The notes beneath the pieces are model-generated. The model was not told the origin of the DNA. It made no database searches and saw only the letters and a list, made by a program, of their open reading frames with translations. A stretch of 6,053 nucleotides of DNA from positions 1-6,053 of the forward strand of contig JAQVHJ010000160.1 of assembly GCA_028696285.1 (NCBI GenBank). The letters run 5' to 3'. Both the position numbers and the translations under genes were made by a program. Position 1 is the first letter of the stretch; every line of letters begins with the position of its first letter. The DNA is from a bacterium. GTDB lineage: Bacteria; AUK180; JAQVHJ01. This document shows positions 1 to 6,026 of this stretch, one piece after another.

Positions 1-343
1 CAGCAACGGAAAAGAAATTAAACTGCCCTATCTCTTCCTTATTCTCCAAATCATTAAATGACCCATAATATAACCGTGTCTTTATCGCAGTTCCAGGTGT
101 CCTGTAAAGTTCGATATAATAAATGTTTCCAAAATCATCCAAAGCATACCTGTACTCGGAACAATTCCCGTAACTGATCGTATAAGCAGGCATCGGGATA
201 TCTTCAATGATTATTTGTTCATCGCTCCTGAATAAACCTCCTGCAGACGGATTATCAGGAGGAATAAACGTTATCCGCAATCCTTTCTGATTCTTATTTC
301 CTGAATCCCGCGAACTCGGAAGGATAACTATTTCATTGTCATT
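1..343. repeat. Left copy of a 343-bp duplicated segment (partner 3535-3877)
   Basis: The segment aligns base for base with 3535-3877 at a constant offset of 3534, with no indels and 27 mismatches counted by hand (about 92% identity). Both copies are in direct orientation and the same reading phase. The duplication probably extends beyond the left edge, because the match is still strong at base 1. Mismatches are uneven: 22 fall in 1-191, one in 192-310 and four in 311-343. Confidence 0.95.
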
Positions 344-388
344 ATTTCCATTACAAATCTTTGTATTGTCTATCCAAAACTTAAACAT
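1..388 (-). CDS. 5'-truncated second copy of the large modular exported protein, partial (runs off the left edge)
   Basis: An uninterrupted frame starts at ATG 388 and leaves the window at base 1 (129 complete codons). Its residues 18-129 match residues 442-553 of the 1233-residue protein with 8 differences in 112 (about 93%), with no frameshift or stop. The first 17 residues match only loosely (FWIDN against FWVNN at 408-412) after an in-frame 20-codon gap. The copy has no signal peptide and lacks roughly the first 404 residues of its relative, so if translated it would stay in the cytoplasm unless recombined with a full-length N-terminus. It holds the propeller-like blade region (DDFGNIYYIELYR). 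An AAGGA site 7 nt before the ATG and an exact consensus promoter just upstream argue that it is expressed; a decaying fragment remains possible. In-frame stops at 413-415 and 416-418 rule out a longer in-frame start. Its C-terminus is not visible. Confidence 0.7.
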   Translation of the reverse strand, partial: MFKFWIDNTKICNGNNDNEIVILPSSRDSGNKNQKGLRITFIPPDNPSAGGLFRSDEQIIIEDIPMPAYTISYGNCSEYRYALDDFGNIYYIELYRTPGTAIKTRLYYGSFNDLENKEEIGQFNFFSVA

Positions 389-395
389 AAATCTA

Positions 396-400
396 TCCTT
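396..400 (-). promoter_or_regulatory. Ribosome binding site AAGGA of the truncated copy
   Basis: AAGGA on the minus strand lies 7 nt before ATG 388, which is normal Shine-Dalgarno spacing. It decides the start of the truncated copy: this is the only in-frame ATG between the upstream stops and the conserved segment. Confidence 0.6.
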
Positions 401-425
401 ATATCCATCTTTTCATTACAAATAT

Positions 426-454
426 ATTATAATACTTAAAATCATTATTGTCAA
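426..454 (-). promoter_or_regulatory. Consensus sigma70-type promoter driving the truncated copy
   Basis: On the minus strand a -35 hexamer TTGACA (454-449) and a -10 hexamer TATAAT (431-426) are both exact consensus and 17 bp apart, the optimal spacing. The predicted transcript starts near 419, giving a leader of about 31 nt before ATG 388 with the AAGGA site inside it. The spacer between the 308-residue gene and the truncated copy (389-542) is otherwise AT-rich with no other clear signal. AT-rich DNA produces -10-like hexamers easily, but not a correctly spaced TTGACA. It is not known whether this organism's main sigma factor prefers this consensus. Confidence 0.7.
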
Positions 455-542
455 TATTGAAAATAGAATTATGTCGAATAAAAATCAATTATTAAACAAT
501 ATTCTTTGAAAAATAAATATTTCGTCTTTCTTTATGATTTTA

Positions 543-1469
543 TTATTTATCTAATTTTATAATTTCAATATTACTATCAATATTTAGTATCTTTCCATTT
601 TTTAATTTGGCTTGGATATTGGCATTATAGTTCATTCTTGAATTATTATATAGTATTACTGATTCTATAACTTCTTTCATTTTAAATTTTAGATGTAATA
701 CTTTTCCATCAAAACCGCCATGGTTATTTTTAATGTCTATAAATTCAGGTTTACTGGTTCCGTTAAACCAAATTTCATCTAAAATTATATCTTCAACTGT
801 TCCTGAATCTAAATTCCCAATAAAGCAATTAATATATCCTTCCGGTTGACTTTCGATCCATTGAATATTCCATTTTTGAGGATTATAAATTACTTTTCCG
901 TTTATAAAATTATTAGAATCTATAACTTGATAAACAATATCCTCTATTATAATTTTATCTGTTTCAATAAATTTTCCAAATGATATTATTCCAAAGGGAT
1001 AATCAATTTTAATCTGATATTTACCAATATAAAATTCCTTTTCTTCATTGAGATTATAATTCCATATGTCATATAATTCAAAAGTTGTAATTCCCTTTAT
1101 ACTGGAAAAACTTTTATTCATTTCGAAACTATCACCTTGCCAATTAATCGGCATAAATTTTAGTTTAGCTTCTTCACTCGTTTCAATATTAACAATAGAA
1201 AACCTAACAAATCCAGTATCACTATAGATCGGAAATACCCAAAATTGATCATCTTCAGAAATATTATCACTTATATTTAAAGTTATTTTCCAAATTAAAG
1301 ATACCTCATCATTTTTTGAATTAAAATACTTCTTTGCTGGTTTAACAAAAATTGAAAAGTTTTCACTTTTTGGATTTTGGTAATTAGTACAAAAACAGTT
1401 TATTCCAAATAGAGCGGAATAAAAAATAAACATTACAACTAAAACTGTTTTAAAAAAATATTTTCTCAT
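543..1469 (-). CDS. Exported beta-rich protein of unknown function, partner gene of the large modular protein
   Basis: A 308-residue protein. Residues 1-25 form a signal peptide (positive MRKYFFK, hydrophobic core VLVVMFIFYSALFG), so it is exported. Residues 38-160 look like a beta-sandwich domain (IWKITLNIS strand, then GKYQIKIDYPFG at 149-160, an Ig-like edge). Residues 200-306 resemble a surface-protein module known to me by pattern: YIxxxIGNLxxGTVEDI, then a DEIWFNGT strand, a KFKMKEVI strand and a final LKNGKILNIDSNIEII. No catalytic motif is visible. ATG 1469 is preceded by GGAGGT at 5 nt, so the start is firm. It begins 23 bp after the large gene and is presumably cotranscribed. It shares the AT-rich composition of that gene's C-terminal third, suggesting the two arrived together. 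An inhibitor, immunity or accessory role toward the neighbouring metallopeptidase-like domain is position-based conjecture; a structural surface protein is equally possible. Confidence 0.9.
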   Translation of the reverse strand: MRKYFFKTVLVVMFIFYSALFGINCFCTNYQNPKSENFSIFVKPAKKYFNSKNDEVSLIWKITLNISDNISEDDQFWVFPIYSDTGFVRFSIVNIETSEEAKLKFMPINWQGDSFEMNKSFSSIKGITTFELYDIWNYNLNEEKEFYIGKYQIKIDYPFGIISFGKFIETDKIIIEDIVYQVIDSNNFINGKVIYNPQKWNIQWIESQPEGYINCFIGNLDSGTVEDIILDEIWFNGTSKPEFIDIKNNHGGFDGKVLHLKFKMKEVIESVILYNNSRMNYNANIQAKLKNGKILNIDSNIEIIKLDK

Positions 1470-1474
1470 TTAAT

Positions 1475-1480
1475 ACCTCC
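1475..1480 (-). promoter_or_regulatory. Ribosome binding site GGAGGT of the 308-residue gene
   Basis: GGAGGT on the minus strand lies 5 nt before ATG 1469, inside the 23-bp gap after the stop codon of the large gene. It fixes the start and supports translation of this gene from the operon transcript. Confidence 0.85.
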
Positions 1481-1492
1481 TAATTATTATAA

Positions 1493-4400
1493 TTATCTTA
1501 GTGAAAACCAATTAAATTTCATCATTCTATTAGGATCTTCATTGTTTAACTCTTCTTGTGTATAAAATTCACCAACCCAAATCCCATTACCAACAGCCAT
1601 TGGAGTAAAATTTTCAGGATTATTGCACGGTTTATATGTATTGATTATTATATTATATGCTTTGGTATTAGGGTGGTCAAGATTATAAGCATGTCCTATC
1701 TCATGCAATGATGCACGAAAAATAAACTCGGATTGTGATAATATTACTTTATACACTTTTTTCTCATCTGGATCAAATCCATTGTCTTCTTTTAAGTTAG
1801 AATTCCAAGTATAAATATTATACCATTTTCTTTCGAAATAGGTTTTTGGTGTTAGAAAAATAAATCTAGAAATACCATATACTGGATCTGTTGTATAACG
1901 ATAAATTCCATCCTCAAGAGGTGTCGATCCATTGGAATCTTTTATATATAATCTTGATGAATACATATTGTAAAGAAATTTTCTTTCTTCCTCTGTATTC
2001 TGAACTGTATATTCTTCCCACTCTGTATATTTTTTATACATATTTAATATCGATCCTAAATAAATCAACGAAGTATTTTGAACTTCACAATTTATTTTTT
2101 CATAAATATTTCTTCCAAACATTGTCCCTGGAACTTGTACATAATCTGAGCCTTCTTTTTTAACTGATCTTTCGTGAATTTCTTCAGTATCATAACATGC
2201 TTGAATATCCCATGCTTCTTCTCCTTGCTTTTTTTGCCCATATATAGGAACATAATCCCCCCCTGAAGTATCAACATTTTTGGGAATAGAAAATTTAAAA
2301 AAATGCCCCCGATTTGATACAACTCTCTCTTTTTCGTCACGACAATATTGTTTATGTTCTTCATCTTCATCTCTATATCTATACAATTCCAAAAGATGTC
2401 GCTGAAAATATCGGAGTTCTGCTTCTTTTTTTTCTTCTGTAAACAAATTTAAATTTCCTAAATATGGATAAGCTTTTAAACAACTTGATGAAATATCATT
2501 AAGAATTATATATCTTATTAATAGTTTTTCTTCAATCGTTTTTAATGGACTTTGATTGCCATTAATAGAAGATTGTTCTAAGAAAACCTCACGAGGAGTA
2601 TAAGTTTTTCCTTCGTATTCAACATTATTTCCAAACTTTACAAACTTTTCTATCTCATAACAGTTTAAACGCTCTTTTAATGATCCTCCGTCTGATTCGG
2701 AATACCCCCTGTATTCATCAATAGCTCGTAATCCTTCCCCTTTTCTTATCCACGCGTCATTGGCATTAAGATCATTTTGATAACAATTACGGATAGGATC
2801 ATTATCCCAATTTTCATTTATATAAGTATTACTCCAGATCTCAACTGATTCCTCTGTTCCGTCAGCTATTTTTAATGTGATTACTTGTGTAGTATTATAT
2901 TCTCTAAAACCTCTTTCTCTTAACTTGCTGACCTGATAACTCTCCCAAAGATCGGGGAGATTATCTCCATCATTATCAATACTTAATGGGTTTTCTATCT
3001 TATCAAGTCTTATAATTTGTCCATTTTGAAGCAATAAAGTAATATCTACATCTAATTTTGAATTTGAAAGATGGTCTTTTACTTTTATCGTATGCTGATC
3101 TAATTCTTTTATTTGACCATTCTCAATCTGTAAAGTAATATCTAAAACTTCTTCTCTGCTTATCTTCTGTAATGAACTTACTGTCGGAACTTGACTTTCG
3201 AAAGAGTGGCTGTACACCTCCTCAAACGGCGGGACAGGTTCCAAACTCAATTCAACTGATCCGCTGAACGATGAATCTATTGGATTACCTTCAATGTCCT
3301 TGATGGATATATTAATACCTATCTCCGTATCAGGTGCGGGGACATACTTATGCGGTTCCCCGGGATAAAACTCATTCTCAGGATATGTAAACCAGACATC
3401 TGCAAAATACTCCTCAGCAGGGTGCTCCTGCTCCTTCTTCTTCAGGTCTATCCTCTCTGTAATTCCTCCTTTGGCCTGCATTATCCTGTTCTGATATACG
3501 ATCCAGACATCTCCTTTTTCATCGGCTTCGATATCGGCAACGGAAAAGAAATTAAACTGAGCTATCTCTTCCTTCTTCTCCAAATCATTAAATGACCCGT
3601 AATATAACCGCGTCTTTATCGCATTCCTCGGTGTCCTGTAAAGTTCGATATAATAAATGTTGCCGAAATCATCAAGAGCATATTTATACTCAGAATAATT
3701 CCCGTAACTTATCGTATAAGCGGGTATCGGGATATCTTCAATGATTATTTGTTCATCGCTCCTGAATAAACCTCCTGCAGACGGATTATCAGGAGGAATA
3801 AACGTTATCCGCAGTCCTTTCTGATTCTTATTTCCTGAATCCCGGGAACTCGGAAGAACAACTATTTCATTATCATTCACCTTGAAATAATCAAACCCGT
3901 AATTGTAATTATTTATCCCGGTGAGCGGGGTATCATTAAGATTCCAGTATAACTGACTATTGTTTACCCAGAAAATCACATCCTCGTCATTTGTGTCACG
4001 GTGAATTATCCCGACATCGGTTATGTACGCGGAATAGAGATCATACCTATTCTCAAATCCGGGACCGGTTATTACATATTCCCTGAATTTAGTTCCATCT
4101 ATGAATTTCCATTCAAACATATTCGTATCCGGAGGATTGCACCTTTCAAATTGATCAGACTCATCATAATTAATATAGGTATAAACCTTCTTGTCTCCGT
4201 CAAATGCGAACCGGTCCATGTAATTGTAATGCGAACTCATGAAAAAAGCGCCTTCATCTCCCGAAGCTTTTTTCAAACGGTAACTCCCGCAGTTGTAATT
4301 CTCACCTTCCTCGATAAGAGGGAATTCATAATTGTACCAGCAGCAGCTGCACGACCCGCTCTTTATCATTGACCTGCTGTTGAACATGGAATCGCATAAT

Positions 4401-5194
4401 TCAGGTGTCCCGTTAACAAAACCTGAAGTCCCGTATGATGATACATAATAACTCCAGGATACAGGAAGATTATATTCAGTCTTCTCTTCAGTCAGGTTCC
4501 CGGTTACCTTGTAATAGATCATCTCGCCTGTTGGACCGAACATGGTATTATTGATTGATGAATTTCCCTCCGCGTGAGCAGAGCCTATATACCCGAAACT
4601 ATCCGTGAACTCACCCGTTGAATTATAGATCATATAGAAGGAATGGGCTTCGGTAGGCCAAGGGGGTGTTGAATTAGATATTGAGAAACCTATTCGCATT
4701 ATATTATCATCTCCACGTTCAATCCTGCAGTCTTCAACCGTGAAATTTTTACTGTACCAGACTATCAAATTCTCACCCAAATCTTTTCCTGAAACCTTTT
4801 CAGGCATTGCCTTCTCCTTCGGTATTTTCCGGTAACACTCCAATGTGTCTCCTTCGTCAAACCATGCCTTCAAATATATTATATCATATTTTTCAAGAAT
4901 TGCAAATGGAAACCTAATCAAATTTTCCTTCGTTCCGGAATACAAAAACCCACGGTAAAGTTCGGGCCTCCCGTTATCATTCTTCAAATATACATCAATC
5001 TTGCATTCACCGTTAAAACGACTTCCGTCATTTTCTAATATTGTTACAGAAACAGGTTTCGCGCCGTAAGTGTGGTCCAGCGTAAGTTCTTCCATTATCA
5101 ATTGTCTTTCTGTAAAATCAAACTCAAACCCGGAAACTGAAGAAATTGAGATAATCATATTTAAAATGATCAGTAAAATCAATTTTCCTTTCAT
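1493..5194 (-). CDS. Large exported modular protein with C-terminal metzincin-like zinc metallopeptidase domain
   Basis: A 1233-residue protein. Residues 1-22 are a signal peptide with likely cleavage after SVSG. Residues 25-270 are an unrecognised beta-rich region. A cysteine cluster follows (C267, C282, C284, C285, C302). Residues 310-580 carry propeller-like blade motifs (DDFGNIYYIELYR; ADEKGDVWIVYQN). An Ig-like segment spans about 600-665 and two 32-residue repeats about 684-736. D740-E751 (DNDGDNLPDLWE) fits a TSP3/EF-hand calcium loop, and EYRGY (827-831) recalls the EEYRGF segment of some secreted metalloproteases. The likely active site is H1164-EIGHAYNLDH-1174: H1164, H1168 and H1174 would bind zinc, E1165 would be the base, and M1199 (TPMAVG) could be the Met-turn. 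The usual metzincin Gly is Asn1171. Composition changes sharply near residue 671, so the C-terminal third looks like an exchanged module. No sorting tail is seen. ATG 5194 lies 10 bp after the upstream gene. Substrate is unknown. Confidence 0.9.
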   Translation of the reverse strand: MKGKLILLIILNMIISISSVSGFEFDFTERQLIMEELTLDHTYGAKPVSVTILENDGSRFNGECKIDVYLKNDNGRPELYRGFLYSGTKENLIRFPFAILEKYDIIYLKAWFDEGDTLECYRKIPKEKAMPEKVSGKDLGENLIVWYSKNFTVEDCRIERGDDNIMRIGFSISNSTPPWPTEAHSFYMIYNSTGEFTDSFGYIGSAHAEGNSSINNTMFGPTGEMIYYKVTGNLTEEKTEYNLPVSWSYYVSSYGTSGFVNGTPELCDSMFNSRSMIKSGSCSCCWYNYEFPLIEEGENYNCGSYRLKKASGDEGAFFMSSHYNYMDRFAFDGDKKVYTYINYDESDQFERCNPPDTNMFEWKFIDGTKFREYVITGPGFENRYDLYSAYITDVGIIHRDTNDEDVIFWVNNSQLYWNLNDTPLTGINNYNYGFDYFKVNDNEIVVLPSSRDSGNKNQKGLRITFIPPDNPSAGGLFRSDEQIIIEDIPIPAYTISYGNYSEYKYALDDFGNIYYIELYRTPRNAIKTRLYYGSFNDLEKKEEIAQFNFFSVADIEADEKGDVWIVYQNRIMQAKGGITERIDLKKKEQEHPAEEYFADVWFTYPENEFYPGEPHKYVPAPDTEIGINISIKDIEGNPIDSSFSGSVELSLEPVPPFEEVYSHSFESQVPTVSSLQKISREEVLDITLQIENGQIKELDQHTIKVKDHLSNSKLDVDITLLLQNGQIIRLDKIENPLSIDNDGDNLPDLWESYQVSKLRERGFREYNTTQVITLKIADGTEESVEIWSNTYINENWDNDPIRNCYQNDLNANDAWIRKGEGLRAIDEYRGYSESDGGSLKERLNCYEIEKFVKFGNNVEYEGKTYTPREVFLEQSSINGNQSPLKTIEEKLLIRYIILNDISSSCLKAYPYLGNLNLFTEEKKEAELRYFQRHLLELYRYRDEDEEHKQYCRDEKERVVSNRGHFFKFSIPKNVDTSGGDYVPIYGQKKQGEEAWDIQACYDTEEIHERSVKKEGSDYVQVPGTMFGRNIYEKINCEVQNTSLIYLGSILNMYKKYTEWEEYTVQNTEEERKFLYNMYSSRLYIKDSNGSTPLEDGIYRYTTDPVYGISRFIFLTPKTYFERKWYNIYTWNSNLKEDNGFDPDEKKVYKVILSQSEFIFRASLHEIGHAYNLDHPNTKAYNIIINTYKPCNNPENFTPMAVGNGIWVGEFYTQEELNNEDPNRMMKFNWFSLR
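2987..3145 (-). repeat. Two tandem 32-codon repeats at the composition junction
   Basis: Residues 684-704 and 716-736 of the large protein align with a period of 32 residues (96 bp): DITLQIENGQIKELD against DITLLLQNGQIIRLD. The 14-base core TAAAGTAATATCTA is identical at 3035-3048 and 3131-3144 on the plus strand. The repeats sit just inside the AT-rich block, between the Ig-like segment and the calcium loop, so they may be a linker or short beta-hairpin repeats. Confidence 0.8.
3535..3877. repeat. Right copy of the duplicated segment, inside the large gene (partner 1-343)
   Basis: It encodes residues 441-554 of the large protein, within the propeller-like region. It aligns without gaps with 1-343 at about 92% identity. 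On its upstream coding side the match continues weakly after a 60-bp stretch missing from the left copy. This long direct repeat could support homologous recombination that swaps or deletes everything between the copies. Confidence 0.95.
3871..3937. repeat. 7-bp direct repeats TATCATT bounding a 60-bp segment absent from the left copy
   Basis: TATCATT occurs at 3871-3877 and 3931-3937, exactly 60 bp apart (codons for LND and VND). The truncated copy has a single TGTCATT at 337-343 and lacks the 20 codons between the repeats (residues 422-441). Beyond the gap the match resumes at offset 3594 (365-379 against 3959-3973, 12 of 15 bases). This fits an in-frame deletion in the left copy, or an insertion in the right copy, by slippage between short repeats. 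Confidence 0.6.
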
Positions 5195-5197
5195 AAT

Positions 5198-5205
5198 CTT
5201 CCCCC
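5198..5205 (-). promoter_or_regulatory. Ribosome binding site of the large gene, overlapping the upstream stop codon
   Basis: GGGGGAAG on the minus strand precedes ATG 5194 by 3 nt, with its G-run 6 nt away. Its first G is also the last base of the TAG stop of the upstream gene (5207-5205). This overlap supports cotranscription and probable translational coupling. Confidence 0.65.
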
Positions 5206-6011
5206 TACTTCACGATTGCGAGCTTTCCGGTCTTCTCAACGGAACCGGAAGGTGATTTAAGAAGGTAATAGTAAATACCCGAAGAGACCTTCTTCCCCGA
5301 GTTATTCAGAAGATACCAGGTATATGCCTTGTCTTCCGCCTTCACACTGAAGACGACCTCGCAGGATACATTAAGAATAACCAGTTCCCAGCCACAGTCC
5401 AGGCCGGTAAAGACAACTTTCTCCTTCGCAGGATTAGGAAATACCTTCTGTTCAGTAACAGATGAAAGGCCTTCTGCGCATTTCTCTTCTGAGAAGCACT
5501 CACCTTCCTCAAATACCGCAGATACCTTGTAGCAATGGCTTTGAAGAACATTCACATCCCGGTCAAAGTACTGAGTCGCCATTAAATTGCTTTTAATAAC
5601 ACTCCCGTCACGGTACAGGTCATAACCAAGGCAATCTTTGCTTGAAGAACTCCAGCTGATATGAATACCGTCTGAACTCGGCTTAATCGATTTTATCTCC
5701 GGTTTCTTAAACGGTGTTGAAATCAGAACCGTTTCAAATACACCCGTCCTACCCGAACTGTCAATCGCCGTTATCTTAAGGATACCGGAAGATCCTTCTC
5801 CTGAGATCCCTTCAATGACAACATCCAGCGAATCTCCCGAAATCGAGCAGGAAACAAGAACCCCTTCAGGCTTCGTTAAAATAAAGTAATCCGATACCCC
5901 ATTCTCAGATTTAATTGAGAATACAGTTTCACCTTCCTTCGGTAATTCAATCACGCCGAAACAAAGTATGGGAATTACTAAAAATATTAAAAAACCGCAC
6001 ACTCTCCTCAT
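5205..6011 (-). CDS. Exported protein with fibronectin-III-like domain and C-terminal FlgD-Ig/sorting-type tail
   Basis: A 268-residue protein counted from ATG 6011. Residues 1-18 are a signal peptide (MRR, then GFLIFLVIPILCFG). Residues 20-98 are a small beta domain ending SGILKITAIDSSGR. Residues 102-180 are fibronectin-III-like (GIHISWSSS, GYDLYRDGSVI, HCYKVSAVFEEG), with cysteines C127, C160, C172 and C178 possibly paired. Residues 189-268 form the tail: VFPNPAKEKVVF, then LLNNSGKKVSSGIYYYLL, then KTGKLAIVK, the pattern of FlgD-Ig or Por-secretion-type C-terminal domains. In lineages with type IX secretion such tails direct proteins to the cell surface; whether this organism has that machinery cannot be seen. 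TTG at 6017 is an alternative start, but only 3 nt after GGAGGG, so ATG 6011 is preferred. It is the first gene of the apparent operon and has ordinary local base composition. It may act as a surface adaptor for the larger product, by context only. Confidence 0.85.
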   Translation of the reverse strand: MRRVCGFLIFLVIPILCFGVIELPKEGETVFSIKSENGVSDYFILTKPEGVLVSCSISGDSLDVVIEGISGEGSSGILKITAIDSSGRTGVFETVLISTPFKKPEIKSIKPSSDGIHISWSSSSKDCLGYDLYRDGSVIKSNLMATQYFDRDVNVLQSHCYKVSAVFEEGECFSEEKCAEGLSSVTEQKVFPNPAKEKVVFTGLDCGWELVILNVSCEVVFSVKAEDKAYTWYLLNNSGKKVSSGIYYYLLKSPSGSVEKTGKLAIVK

Positions 6012-6020
6012 AAACAAAAA

Positions 6021-6026
6021 CCCTCC
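6021..6026 (-). promoter_or_regulatory. Ribosome binding site GGAGGG deciding the ATG start at 6011
   Basis: GGAGGG on the minus strand lies 9 nt before ATG 6011 but only 3 nt before TTG 6017, so the ATG is the better start. The remaining 27 bases to the right edge are AT-rich and too short to show the operon promoter. Confidence 0.75.

Larger units (their letters stand above)
344..3180. other. AT-rich block spanning the C-terminus of the large gene, the 308-residue gene and the spacer
   Basis: Hand-counted 60-base lines inside the block run 20-35% GC (2041: 12/60; 1741: 16/60; 3121: 17/60), while lines to its right are mostly higher (3181: 32/60; 3421: 31/60; 3961: 27/60; 4441: 22/60). The change at 3180/3181 is abrupt and falls within one open frame. 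On the left the block ends where the duplicated 1-343 segment begins. The block contains the metallopeptidase-like C-terminus, the whole 308-residue gene and the promoter of the truncated copy. Separate ancestry by horizontal acquisition or module exchange is the simplest inference. No integrase, IS element or obvious attachment site is visible at either edge. Confidence 0.7.

Noticed and set aside
399..416. Five-codon open frame MKRWI on the minus strand whose stop overlaps the AAGGA site, a possible leader peptide
   Set aside because: It begins only about 3 nt after the predicted transcript start, has no ribosome binding site, and such short frames are expected by chance in AT-rich DNA.
455..542. 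Possible terminator after the 308-residue gene (AT-rich inverted bits and a T-run on the minus strand)
   Set aside because: No GC-containing stem of useful length is present; the pairing seen is 4 bp plus AT noise.
1380..1410. Cys25 after the hydrophobic core of the 308-residue protein as a lipoprotein site
   Set aside because: The preceding residues (GIN) do not fit a lipobox, which needs a small residue directly before the Cys.
4001..4372. Open frame on the plus strand opposite the large gene, and similar ones at 1891-2163, 3350-3595, 5070-5255 and 5329-5532
   Set aside because: They lie inside well-supported minus-strand genes and their products show no recognisable domain or convincing start signal; they look like shadows.
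6012..6017. TTG start at 6017 for the first gene, adding two residues
   Set aside because: The GGAGGG site would be only 3 nt away; ATG 6011 has proper 9-nt spacing.
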